Assembly: GCF_028551275.1 (NCBI RefSeq)
Contig: NZ_CP117025.1
Location: forward strand, 2,289,501 to 2,353,500
Reading direction: 5' to 3'
Length of the DNA: 64,000 nt
Source of the DNA: Sphingomonas hankookensis
GTDB lineage: Bacteria; Pseudomonadota; Alphaproteobacteria; Sphingomonadales; Sphingomonadaceae
Below, piece by piece: positions 23,826-31,703 of this stretch (its first letter is position 1; the number at the start of each line of letters is the position of its first letter). The notes beneath the pieces were generated by a model, which ran no database searches, was not told where the DNA came from, and saw only the letters and a list, made by a program, of their open reading frames with translations. Both the position numbers and the translations under genes were made by a program.

Positions 23826-24626
23826 ATGATCCATGTCTGCGCAACCTGCGGCACGTCGTACGAACGCGATGGCGGCCCGCCCGGGCATTGCGCGATCTGC
23901 ACCGACGAACGCCAATATGTTCCCCGCTCCGGACAGCACTGGACCGACCGGGAACGGATCGCCGCGCGGCACAGCAACCAGTGGCGCGAACATCGGCCGG
24001 GCTTGTTCAGCATCGAAACGACGCCGCGCTTCGCCATCGGGCAGCGGGCGTTCCTGTTGACGTCGCCCGGCGGCAACATCCTGTGGGACTGTATCGCCAA
24101 CCTCGATAGTGCCACGACACGGCTGATCACGGCGCTGGGCGGTCTTCACGCCATCGCCCTGTCCCATCCGCATTACTACACCACGATGCAGGACTGGGCG
24201 GCGGCGTTCGACGCTCCCGTCTTCGTGCATGCCGCCGACCGCGAATGGGTCATGCGGCCGAGTCCGTATCTTCGGTTCTGGGAGGGCGAAACGCTGGACT
24301 TGCCCGGCGACGTTCGGCTGCTTCGTCTGGGCGGCCACTTTCCCGGCGGGACGGTGCTGCACTGGCGGGGCGCGGACGATATGCTGCTGGCGGGAGACAT
24401 TCTGCAGATCACGCCGGGCGGCGACGCGGTATCCTTCATGTGGAGCTATCCCAACATGCTGCCCCTGCCAGCCGCAACGGTCAGCGGGATCGCCGATCGT
24501 ATCGCCGGGATCGATTTCGATCGGATGTACGGTGCGTTCGCGGGTCAGGACATCGAGACGGCGGCGAAGGCAATCGTGCTCCGCTCGGCAGGGCGATACG
24601 TGGCCTGCCTCGACCCGCACCGCTGA
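23826..24626 (+). CDS. MBL-fold hydrolase with N-terminal zinc ribbon
   Basis: A 266-residue cytoplasmic protein. The first 30 residues contain two CxxC-like pairs (VCATCG and HCAIC), a probable zinc ribbon. The rest has a metallo-beta-lactamase fold: LTSPGGNILWDC, SHPHYYTTMQDW, LGGHFPGGTVLHW and LLAGDIL. The first metal motif has two His but lacks the Asp-His of the usual HxHxDH. Family function is not established; activity as a thioesterase or lactonase is possible. It starts 26 bases after the MFS gene with a GGAGGAG ribosome site, so it is in the same operon and probably in the same regulon. Confidence 0.8.
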   Translation: MIHVCATCGTSYERDGGPPGHCAICTDERQYVPRSGQHWTDRERIAARHSNQWREHRPGLFSIETTPRFAIGQRAFLLTSPGGNILWDCIANLDSATTRLITALGGLHAIALSHPHYYTTMQDWAAAFDAPVFVHAADREWVMRPSPYLRFWEGETLDLPGDVRLLRLGGHFPGGTVLHWRGADDMLLAGDILQITPGGDAVSFMWSYPNMLPLPAATVSGIADRIAGIDFDRMYGAFAGQDIETAAKAIVLRSAGRYVACLDPHR

Positions 24627-24693
24627 TCCGATGTACCGTCGACACGGGTGCCGACTTCGGCAGATGCCGCCATCCCGCGGAGGCAGGTCGGCG

Positions 24694-25353
24694 CTAGTCC
24701 CCGGCTTGCAGCGCGGCGAACCCGGCGTCGAAGATCGTCAGCAGGCTTGATAATGCGTCGTCCATATCGTTCGACAGCACCTGCCCGCCCGACAGCGTAT
24801 CGATGCGTCCGGTCTGGGCGATGCAGTGGGTCAGTGCCCCGGTCAGGTGATCGAAATAACGATACAGTACCTTGTCGGGTACGCTCGGCGCGGCGCGGCG
24901 CAGGTGGCCGATGAACCGCTGGACGATCGGATCGAAATTATCGCGCATGACCGCCGCGCCGCCGGCCCGCGACGAATTGATCGTGGCGGCGATCGCCGCA
25001 AAATCGGCCCAGCCCTGCCCGCGATTGAACGCCGTTTCGAACATCGGGCGCAGGAAGGTGTCGAGCGCATCGCGCACCGTGATCGCGTCGCCGCAGCGCG
25101 CCTCCATGCGGTCCATCGCCGCATGGCGTTCGCCGTTCAGGACGACCGCGCGACGTTCGAACATCTCGTGAAACACGGCTTCCTTGTCGCCGAAATAATA
25201 GCGTACCAGCGCCGCATCGACATCGGCCGCCGCCGCAATCGCCTTCAACGTCACGCCGTCCCGGCCATGCGCGGCGAACAGTCGCTCGGCCGCATCGAGG
25301 ATCGTCCCGCGCGAGATCTGCCGTCGCTTCGCCTGCGGCGTTCGCCCGCCCAT
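24694..25353 (-). CDS. TetR/AcrR family regulator divergent from acyl-CoA synthetase
   Basis: A 219-residue TetR-type protein with the N-terminal HTH VTLKAIAAAADVDAALVRYYFGDKEAVFHEMF and a C-terminal helical domain of the CecR/YbiH-like type (FLRPMFETAFNRGQGWADFAAIAATINSSRAG). GGAGGAGAG lies seven bases before the ATG at 25353, which favours this start over one nine codons upstream. It is transcribed away from a small frame and an acyl-CoA synthetase. The perfect inverted repeat at 25417 in the shared promoter is its likely operator. Confidence 0.85.
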   Translation of the reverse strand: MGGRTPQAKRRQISRGTILDAAERLFAAHGRDGVTLKAIAAAADVDAALVRYYFGDKEAVFHEMFERRAVVLNGERHAAMDRMEARCGDAITVRDALDTFLRPMFETAFNRGQGWADFAAIAATINSSRAGGAAVMRDNFDPIVQRFIGHLRRAAPSVPDKVLYRYFDHLTGALTHCIAQTGRIDTLSGGQVLSNDMDDALSSLLTIFDAGFAALQAGD

Positions 25354-25416
25354 GTCGCTCTCCTCCCCGCGTTCCGTCACGACCTACCCGCAATCAGCCG
25401 GCCGGCGCACCCGAAT

Positions 25417-25440
25417 TTTCTTCCTTCATGCAGGAAGAAA
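25417..25440. promoter_or_regulatory. Perfect inverted repeat, probable operator of the adjacent TetR protein
   Basis: TTTCTTCCT and AGGAAGAAA form 9-base arms around a 6-base centre (TCATGC). The repeat lies 63 bases upstream of the tetR start and 78 bases before the 25518 frame, in the only divergent promoter region here, as expected for TetR autoregulation and control of the synthetase. Confidence 0.65.
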
Positions 25441-25517
25441 TATTGACCGGCCTGCAATCGCGGGAGTAGTCCTTCAATCGACGACGCTATCGGGCGCGCG
25501 ATGGAGAGGAGATAGGT

Positions 25518-25700
25518 ATGGCGGCACATCCGATGGGAGGAATGGTTGTCCCTGCACGACGCTGCGGCGAAAGCGTGCGGCTGGTGCCCTATGTGGCCCA
25601 GTTCGACCGGCAGGACGCACTCGCCGCCCCGGAAAGCCTTTGTCGGTCGTCCGGCCTGACCGCGTCCCGCGCGATCGGCCGCCCTGCCATCGCCCGCTGA
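25518..25700 (+). CDS. Small frame of 60 residues ahead of acyl-CoA synthetase
   Basis: ATG at 25518 is preceded by GAGAGGAGATAG, a good ribosome site, and the frame ends with TGA two bases before the synthetase ATG. The product (starting MAAHPMGGMVVPARRCGESV) has no signal, membrane segment or family I recognise. It could be a real small protein, a leader that couples translation of the synthetase, or a remnant of a longer gene. Confidence 0.35.
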   Translation: MAAHPMGGMVVPARRCGESVRLVPYVAQFDRQDALAAPESLCRSSGLTASRAIGRPAIAR

Positions 25701-25702
25701 CC

Positions 25703-27331
25703 ATGCTCCAGAACAGCTACCGCCTGATCGCCGCATCGGCCGACCGCTTCGCCGGGCGGACCGCGCTCCGCTTCATTGCCTCGCCCGAGGGGGACGAGGT
25801 TGCAGCGTGGACCTACGCAGAGCTGGTGGGGCGCATTACCGCCTTCGCCAATGGTCTCCACCTGCTCGGCGTCGACCGGACCAGCGTGGTCGCCTTTGCC
25901 CTGCCCAACCTTTCCGAAACGCATGTCGCCCTGTGGGGAGCGGAGGCGGTCGGGATCGCCCTTCCGCTCAACCCCGCGCTGGGTGTCGCAACGCTGGCGG
26001 CCATCCTGCGTGAAGCGGGCGCAAGCGTGCTGGTCACGCAGGCGTCCGCCATCACCCTTTCGCCCAGCGAACTCGAGGCAGTCCTGTCGGCCGTGCCGTC
26101 GCTCAGCCACCTGATCCTGGTCGACAGTCCCGCGTCGGCGGTGTGCGCGGGGACGGTCGCCGTTCATGACTTCGATGCGCTTTGCACTGCATCGGACCGG
26201 GACCGGCTGCGGTTCGCAGACGCGCGGTCGAGCGACGATTCCTCGTGGTTCTGCACCGGCGGCACGACCGGCCTGCCCAAGATCGCCCGGCGCAGCCATG
26301 CCAACGAACTGGCCAATGTCGCGCAGATCGCGACCGCCGTTACCGGCCTGCTCGGCGAAGGCGATGCGATGCTGAGCGGCCTGCCGATGTTCCATGTCAA
26401 TGCGGCGATGGTGTCGGGCCTGCTGCCCTTCGCGATCGGGGGCGAGGTGGTGTTGGCGACCGCGATGGGGTTTCGCACGCCAGGGCTGCTCGCCGGCTTC
26501 TGGCCGCTGGTCGATCGCTTCGGCATTACCAGCTTCAGTGCGGTGCCGACCCTGCTGTCGGCGCTGGCGCAGATTCCCAAGCCCGAGGGTGCCGCCGCAT
26601 CGCTGCGCTTCGCGATCTGCGGCGCGGCACCGCTGTCGGCGGCGCAGCATGCCGTGGCGGAGCGTGCGCTCGGCGTGCCGGTCCTCGAAGGCTATGGCCT
26701 GACCGAGGGGACGTGCGCGACCAGCCTCAATCCGGCGGACGATCGCCGGCCGGGGTCGATCGGCCGCGTGCTGCCGGGACAGCGTGCCCGGCCGATGATC
26801 CTCGACGACGATGGCCGCTGGGTGCGCGATGCGGCGGTCGGCGAGGTCGGCGCGCTGGCGATATCGGGCGACAATGTGTTCATAGGCTACCGGTCGGTAG
26901 CGCATGACCGGGGGATATGGATCGACCATCCCGATGGTCGACGCTGGCTGAACACCGGCGATCTCGCACGGATCGATGCCGACGGCTATCTGTGGCTGAC
27001 CGGCCGGGCCAAGGACCTGATCATCCGCGGCGGCCACAATATCGACCCGGCGGTGATCGAGGAGGCGCTGAGCGGCCATCCCGCCGTCCTGCTGGCCGCC
27101 GCCGTCGGTCGCCCCGATGCCCATGCCGGCGAGGTGCCGGTCGCCTTCGTCCAGCTTCGCCCCGATGCGATGGTCGACGAAGCGGCGCTGCTGGCCTTTG
27201 CCGAAGCGGCGATCGACGAACGCGCGGCCCGGCCGAAGGGGGTGCGGATCCTGCCGGCCCTGCCGCTGACCGCCGTCGGCAAGATCTTCAAACCGGAACT
27301 GCGGCGGTTGGCGGCGGAGGAAGCGAACTGA
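25703..27331 (+). CDS. AMP-dependent acyl-CoA synthetase/ligase
   Basis: A 542-residue ANL-superfamily enzyme. The phosphate loop reads CTGGTTGLPK, the adenine motif GYGLTEGT, the hinge GDLARIDADGYLWLTGRAKD, then IIRGGHNIDPAVIEEAL, and the catalytic Lys lies in LTAVGKIFKPELR near the C-terminus. It activates a carboxylic acid as acyl-AMP and transfers it to CoA. The acid is unknown; a fatty, aryl or arylpropenoic acid would fit a plant-phenolic setting. It is controlled from the tetR divergent promoter. Translation is probably coupled to the small upstream frame. Confidence 0.9.
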   Translation: MLQNSYRLIAASADRFAGRTALRFIASPEGDEVAAWTYAELVGRITAFANGLHLLGVDRTSVVAFALPNLSETHVALWGAEAVGIALPLNPALGVATLAAILREAGASVLVTQASAITLSPSELEAVLSAVPSLSHLILVDSPASAVCAGTVAVHDFDALCTASDRDRLRFADARSSDDSSWFCTGGTTGLPKIARRSHANELANVAQIATAVTGLLGEGDAMLSGLPMFHVNAAMVSGLLPFAIGGEVVLATAMGFRTPGLLAGFWPLVDRFGITSFSAVPTLLSALAQIPKPEGAAASLRFAICGAAPLSAAQHAVAERALGVPVLEGYGLTEGTCATSLNPADDRRPGSIGRVLPGQRARPMILDDDGRWVRDAAVGEVGALAISGDNVFIGYRSVAHDRGIWIDHPDGRRWLNTGDLARIDADGYLWLTGRAKDLIIRGGHNIDPAVIEEALSGHPAVLLAAAVGRPDAHAGEVPVAFVQLRPDAMVDEAALLAFAEAAIDERAARPKGVRILPALPLTAVGKIFKPELRRLAAEEAN

Positions 27332-27416
27332 GCGAACGGATCAGGCCGGCCGGGAGCCGCGGCGCCCGGTGCGAGAATCTCCGCGGTCATCGGGCGTCGC
27401 CTTCCCCCAGCCTGTC

Positions 27417-29606
27417 TCAGTTCCAGCGGCGCTCCCGCAGCGTCACATAGGTCACCGGGCCGAGATCGCTCGCCGACCGCCCGACCGCAAAGCCATAGCG
27501 ACCGCCGCGCAACACCCACGCGCCATCGCGCCGGTCGGCGAGGATGCGCGGCTCGATCGCGATATCCAGCGTTCGCGCCTCGCCGGGCTGGAGCATCGCC
27601 TGCGCAAAGCCGGCGAGGCGACGGGTCGTCCCGCCGGGGGTCGAGACCAGATAGAGCTGCGGCACGTCGCGTCCCGCCCGCGTACCGGTGTTGCGCACGG
27701 TCAGCCGCGCCCGTGGCTTGGTGCCCGCGGTGACCGCCGGTGCCGAATGGTCGAAGCTGGTATAGCTCAGCCCATGACCGAAGGCGTAGAGCGGCGCCCG
27801 CCCCGTGCGCGCATGCCAGCGATAGCCGACATCGGCGCCCTCGATGTCGTAGTCGATCGGGAACCGCTGGCCGGCGGCATCGGCCTTGGCAAAGGCGGCG
27901 TCGCTGTCGCCGGCATAGGGCAGTTCCGGGCGCGGCAGGTCGGCGGTCGACGCCGGGAAGCTCACCGGCAACCGGCCCGACGGATTGGTATCGCCGAACA
28001 GCACCCCGGCGATCGCCTCGCCCCCACGGATGCCCGGATACCAGGCCTCGACCACCGCCGGCGTCCGCTCCAGCCACGGCATCAGCACCGGTCCCCCGGT
28101 CTCGAGCACGACGATCGTCCTGGGGTTCGCGGCGGCGACGGCGGCGATCAGCGCGTCCTGCCCCTCGGGCAGCGACAGGTCGGGCACGTCCGCCCCCTCC
28201 CGCATCCACTGCGTCGCGAACACGATCGCGATCTCGGCGGTACGCGCGGCGGCGACGGCGTCGGTCAGGTAGCGGCCGTCGCGATAGGTAACGCTGGCAC
28301 TAGGCGCGAGCGCGCGGATCGCGGCCATGGGCGACGACGGGGCGTAGGTCTGGTTATTGTACTTGGCGAGCGGCCCTTCGCCGCCCATCGGGATCGATAC
28401 GGCGGGGCCACCAACGGCCTCCACCTGGGTCGATCCGCCGCCCGACAGTACGCCCGCATCGGCATGGCCGCCGATGATCGCGATCGACTTCACCGACTTC
28501 GACAGCGGCAGCAGAGCGTTCTGGTTGCGCAGCAGGACGATGGCTTCGTCGGCGACCGCGCGCGCGACCGCCGCATTGGCGGCGAAGTCGATCGGCGCCT
28601 TGACCGGCGGGTTCCGGTCGAGCCCGACCGCGTAGATCGAACGGAGGATGCGCCGGTTCATGTCGCGCACCCGCGCGGCATAAGCGGGATCGCGCGCCGC
28701 CGCCGCGGCCAGCGGCGCGGCCAGCCAGCGCCCTTTGTCGATCTGCGCGCCCGATTGCTGGTCGAGGCCCGCCAGCGCGAAGTCGGTCGCGCGGACCGCA
28801 CCCCAGTCGGACATGACGAAGCCGGGATAGCGCCAGTCGCGCTTCAGGACCTGGTTGAGGAGGTAATTGCTGCCACACGCCTGCGCGCCGTTGACGCGGT
28901 TGTACGCGCACATGACCGCACCCGGTCGCCCTTCCTCGATCGCGATCTGGAACGCCAGCAGGTCGCTCATGCGAAAGGCGTCGTCGCCGATCACGCTGTC
29001 GACCACATGGCGGCCGCTTTCCTGCGCGTTGAGCGCGAAATGCTTGACGGTGGCGAGGACATGGCGCGACTGGATACCCGCGACCGCCGCTCCGCCGAGC
29101 AGGCCGGAATGGAGCGGATCCTCGCCCATATATTCGAACGTACGGCCGTTGCGCGGGTCGCGGATCAGGTTGATCCCGCCGCCCAGCAACGTATTGAAGC
29201 CCTTGGCGCGCGCCTCGTCGGCGATCATCGCGCCGCCGCGCCGCATCAGATCGGCGTTCCACGTCGCGCCCATCGCCATGCCGGAGGGCAGCGCGGTCGC
29301 ACCGTCCCCGCGCAACCCGGCGATATAGGACACGCCCAGGCTGGCATCGGTTTCGAACAGCGCGGGTACGCCGAGCCGGGGGATGCCCGACACATAACCG
29401 GCCCCGGTCACCGCCTCCGGCGGGATCACGACGCCCGGGATCAGCGGGATCGCCCAGAGGCCGTGCGTCAGCACCGTCCGCTCGTCCTGGCGCATCTGCG
29501 CCTCGGTCGCCGCCGCGCGGGCGTCGGCGTCGTCCTTCGTCTGGCCCATCGCGGGCGTGCAGCCGAACACCAGCGCCGCCGCCAATATGGGTCGGATCGT
29601 CATCAT
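27417..29606 (-). CDS. GH3 family beta-glucosidase, secreted
   Basis: A 729-residue GH3 enzyme with a signal peptide (MMTIRPILAAALVFGCTPAMG), so periplasmic. The catalytic barrel is followed by the alpha/beta sandwich and a C-terminal fibronectin-III-like domain (LYAFGHGLSYTSFDHS, then PGEARTLDI). The nucleophile is Asp at about 267 in VMSDWGA; KHF and GEDP substrate motifs are present. It hydrolyses terminal beta-glucosides or xylosides. Two adjacent ATGs (29604-06 and 29601-03) can start it. It is the last gene of a receptor-GH1-TetR-GH3 group and has its own operator-like site at 29656-29683. Confidence 0.9.
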   Translation of the reverse strand: MMTIRPILAAALVFGCTPAMGQTKDDADARAAATEAQMRQDERTVLTHGLWAIPLIPGVVIPPEAVTGAGYVSGIPRLGVPALFETDASLGVSYIAGLRGDGATALPSGMAMGATWNADLMRRGGAMIADEARAKGFNTLLGGGINLIRDPRNGRTFEYMGEDPLHSGLLGGAAVAGIQSRHVLATVKHFALNAQESGRHVVDSVIGDDAFRMSDLLAFQIAIEEGRPGAVMCAYNRVNGAQACGSNYLLNQVLKRDWRYPGFVMSDWGAVRATDFALAGLDQQSGAQIDKGRWLAAPLAAAAARDPAYAARVRDMNRRILRSIYAVGLDRNPPVKAPIDFAANAAVARAVADEAIVLLRNQNALLPLSKSVKSIAIIGGHADAGVLSGGGSTQVEAVGGPAVSIPMGGEGPLAKYNNQTYAPSSPMAAIRALAPSASVTYRDGRYLTDAVAAARTAEIAIVFATQWMREGADVPDLSLPEGQDALIAAVAAANPRTIVVLETGGPVLMPWLERTPAVVEAWYPGIRGGEAIAGVLFGDTNPSGRLPVSFPASTADLPRPELPYAGDSDAAFAKADAAGQRFPIDYDIEGADVGYRWHARTGRAPLYAFGHGLSYTSFDHSAPAVTAGTKPRARLTVRNTGTRAGRDVPQLYLVSTPGGTTRRLAGFAQAMLQPGEARTLDIAIEPRILADRRDGAWVLRGGRYGFAVGRSASDLGPVTYVTLRERRWN

Positions 29607-29655
29607 TCCTCTCCCGATCGCCAGTTTGCGATCGGACGAGGCTACACGACTTTCA

Positions 29656-29683
29656 TAAACGTGCAAGCATGCACGTAGGTTTA
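29656..29683. promoter_or_regulatory. Operator-like site A, upstream of GH3 and at the end of tetR
   Basis: The core CAAGCATGCACGTA (29664-29677) is identical to one at 34119-34132 ahead of the TBDR gene. Around it TAAAC...GTTTA gives an imperfect dyad of 28 bases. It overlaps the TetR stop codon and lies 50-77 bases before the GH3 start. Confidence 0.6.
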
Positions 29684-30328
29684 CAGCTTGGCCATATCCT
29701 CGAAACGGCCGCTCGGGACTGCCTGGTCGATTAGGCGGGAAAATAGCGCCACGGCATTCTCCATGCCCTGCGGATCGCCGATGAAGGTCCGCCCCATCGT
29801 CATCCCGCGAACCGCCCATACGACCAGGCGGATCGCCGACATGTCGAGCTGCTTGCCACCGATGGTCTGCAGGAAGTTGGCGGCACCGGTGCGTTCGACT
29901 TCGGCCTGCATCGGCAAGACGAGCGCGGCGAGTTCCGGATCGCTGCGCGACGCGACGAGGATTTCCATCACCGCCACGCCCGAAGGCCGGGAGAACACGT
30001 CCCACAGCAGCGCCGGCCAGTCCGCGACGCGCGAACCGGTGTGCGCCTGTTCCATCAGTTCGCGGAAGATGCGCGTTTCCTGCTCGAACACCCAATGGAC
30101 GACTTCGGCCATGAAGGCGGCGCGGGTGGTGAAGTGATGGGTGATCGCCCCGCGACTGACCCCCGCCTCATCGGCGATCGACGCGTTGTTGGCGCCGGCA
30201 TAGCCCAGTCGATCGATCGTCTGCACGGCGGCGGCGAACAGTGCGGCACGGGTATCGGCGGTACGCTGTTCCTGCGTGCGGCGGACGGGCTTGGTCGGGG
30301 TGGAAGGCTCGGCAGTCGTCATGGTCAT
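29681..30328 (-). CDS. TetR/AcrR family regulator within the glycosidase operon
   Basis: A 215-residue TetR-type protein with HTH ANNASIADEAGVSRGAITHHFTTRAAFMAEVV in the N-terminal 75 residues and a helical ligand domain. It lies between the GH1 and GH3 genes in the same direction; GH1 ends 3 bases after its start, so their spacing implies cotranscription. The shared core sequence ahead of the TBDR gene (34109) and the GH3 gene (29656) is the best candidate operator. The effector would be an oligosaccharide or glycoside. Confidence 0.85.
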   Translation of the reverse strand: MTMTTAEPSTPTKPVRRTQEQRTADTRAALFAAAVQTIDRLGYAGANNASIADEAGVSRGAITHHFTTRAAFMAEVVHWVFEQETRIFRELMEQAHTGSRVADWPALLWDVFSRPSGVAVMEILVASRSDPELAALVLPMQAEVERTGAANFLQTIGGKQLDMSAIRLVVWAVRGMTMGRTFIGDPQGMENAVALFSRLIDQAVPSGRFEDMAKL

Positions 30329-30331
30329 GGT

Positions 30332-31630
30332 CTAGGTCAGCTTTGCACGGGAAGCGATACCGGGAGCGACAAGTCTAGCTGACCCGGTCGATCCCGTATC
30401 GATCCCGCCTGCCCGCGCGATCGCGCCATAGGCCAGGGCGGACGGCTTGATCTGCCGCCTCTGGGTGGCACGGTCGACGCCGATGAGCCCGAACTTCGGT
30501 CCATAGCCCGACAACCATTCGAAATTGTCGAGCAGCGACCAATAGAAATAGCCGCGCACGTCGACCCCGTCCGCCATCGCGCCGTGCAACGCGCCGAGCG
30601 CTTCCTTCACGAACGCCGCCCGCCGTGCGTCGTCGATGCCCGCATAGCCGCTCTCGGTGACGATGATCGGGGTATTCGTCCGCTGCCAGACATAGCGGCA
30701 GACGGCCGCCAGCGCATCGGGTCGGTCCTCATAGCCCATGATCGTCACCGGTTCACCGGCGCGCGGGCCATGGGTGCCGTCCGCGCGGGACGTGATGCGG
30801 GTATAGGTCTGCACGCCGATGAAGTCGTCTCCCGCAACCCGGTCGAGAAACGGATCGACCATCGTGGCAAGTCGTGCGTCGCGGATGTGTTCCGCGCCGG
30901 GCTCCGCCTGTTCGTCCTGCAGCGCCAGGGTAATGCCGACCTGCACCTCCGGCATGACCGACTTAATCGCGTCGCGACCCGCCGCATGCGCGGCGAGGCC
31001 TTTGCCGAGCAATGCCTCAGGCGGCGTGAACAGGAAATTGCCCCTCATCGGTCCGCCCAGCGCCGCCTCCGCCGCGCGCTGTCGTTCCGCGCCGGCCTCG
31101 CCCGCCAGCAGCACCTGCGCCACATGGCGGATGACCAGCGGAACGTTCAGCTCGTTGATGGTGCATACGACGACCAGTCCGCGCAGGTGCCGGGTCACCC
31201 GGTCGCAATAGCGCGCGAACAGCGCCGGAAAACGATCGCTGGTCATGCCGCCGGCGCGTGCCAGCCAGAGCGGGACCGTGAAATGATGGAAGGTCACGAC
31301 CGGCGTGATGCCACGGCGGTGACACGCATCGATGCAGCGCTGATAATGATCGAGCGCCGGGCGGGCGAACACCCCCTCCTCCGGCTCGATCCGCGCCCAT
31401 TCGATCCCGAAGCGATAGGCCTTCAGACCGATCGCGGCGAGGAGGGCCATGTCGTCGTCGAAGCGGTTCCACTGGTCGACCGCATCGCCGGAGGGTTCCG
31501 CGAACAGCGACGGCCGGGCGTGTTCCAGCGCCCAGCAATCGCTGTTCCGGTTGTTGCCTTCGACCTGATGGCCGGCGGTTGCCGAACCCCACAGGAAATC
31601 GACCGGAAAGGATCGTGTCGCGACCGGCAC
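30332..31630 (-). CDS. GH1 family beta-glycosidase
   Basis: A 432-residue GH1 TIM barrel without signal peptide, so probably cytoplasmic. The acid/base is Glu160 in CTINELN (usually TxNEP) and the nucleophile Glu326 in IIVTESGY (usually TENG). The substrate-site motifs DFLWGSATAGHQVEG, FGIEWARIEP and YFYWSLLDNFEW are present. GTG at 31630 is chosen because GGAGG stands seven bases before it; the longer frame runs antisense into the receptor gene. It cleaves beta-glucosides or galactosides after uptake and follows a TBDR gene by 73 bases. Confidence 0.88.
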   Translation of the reverse strand: MPVATRSFPVDFLWGSATAGHQVEGNNRNSDCWALEHARPSLFAEPSGDAVDQWNRFDDDMALLAAIGLKAYRFGIEWARIEPEEGVFARPALDHYQRCIDACHRRGITPVVTFHHFTVPLWLARAGGMTSDRFPALFARYCDRVTRHLRGLVVVCTINELNVPLVIRHVAQVLLAGEAGAERQRAAEAALGGPMRGNFLFTPPEALLGKGLAAHAAGRDAIKSVMPEVQVGITLALQDEQAEPGAEHIRDARLATMVDPFLDRVAGDDFIGVQTYTRITSRADGTHGPRAGEPVTIMGYEDRPDALAAVCRYVWQRTNTPIIVTESGYAGIDDARRAAFVKEALGALHGAMADGVDVRGYFYWSLLDNFEWLSGYGPKFGLIGVDRATQRRQIKPSALAYGAIARAGGIDTGSTGSARLVAPGIASRAKLT

Positions 31631-31703
31631 GCCTGCGCCTCCCGCCTCTTCGGAAAAAGGCGTCGATGCGTCCCAGCGGGAGCACCGACGCCCAGGGGAG
31701 GAT

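Noticed and set aside
27417..30095. An extended 892-codon version of the GH3 gene
   Set aside because: The first 160 codons read through the TetR gene in another frame; a signal peptide begins at 29606.
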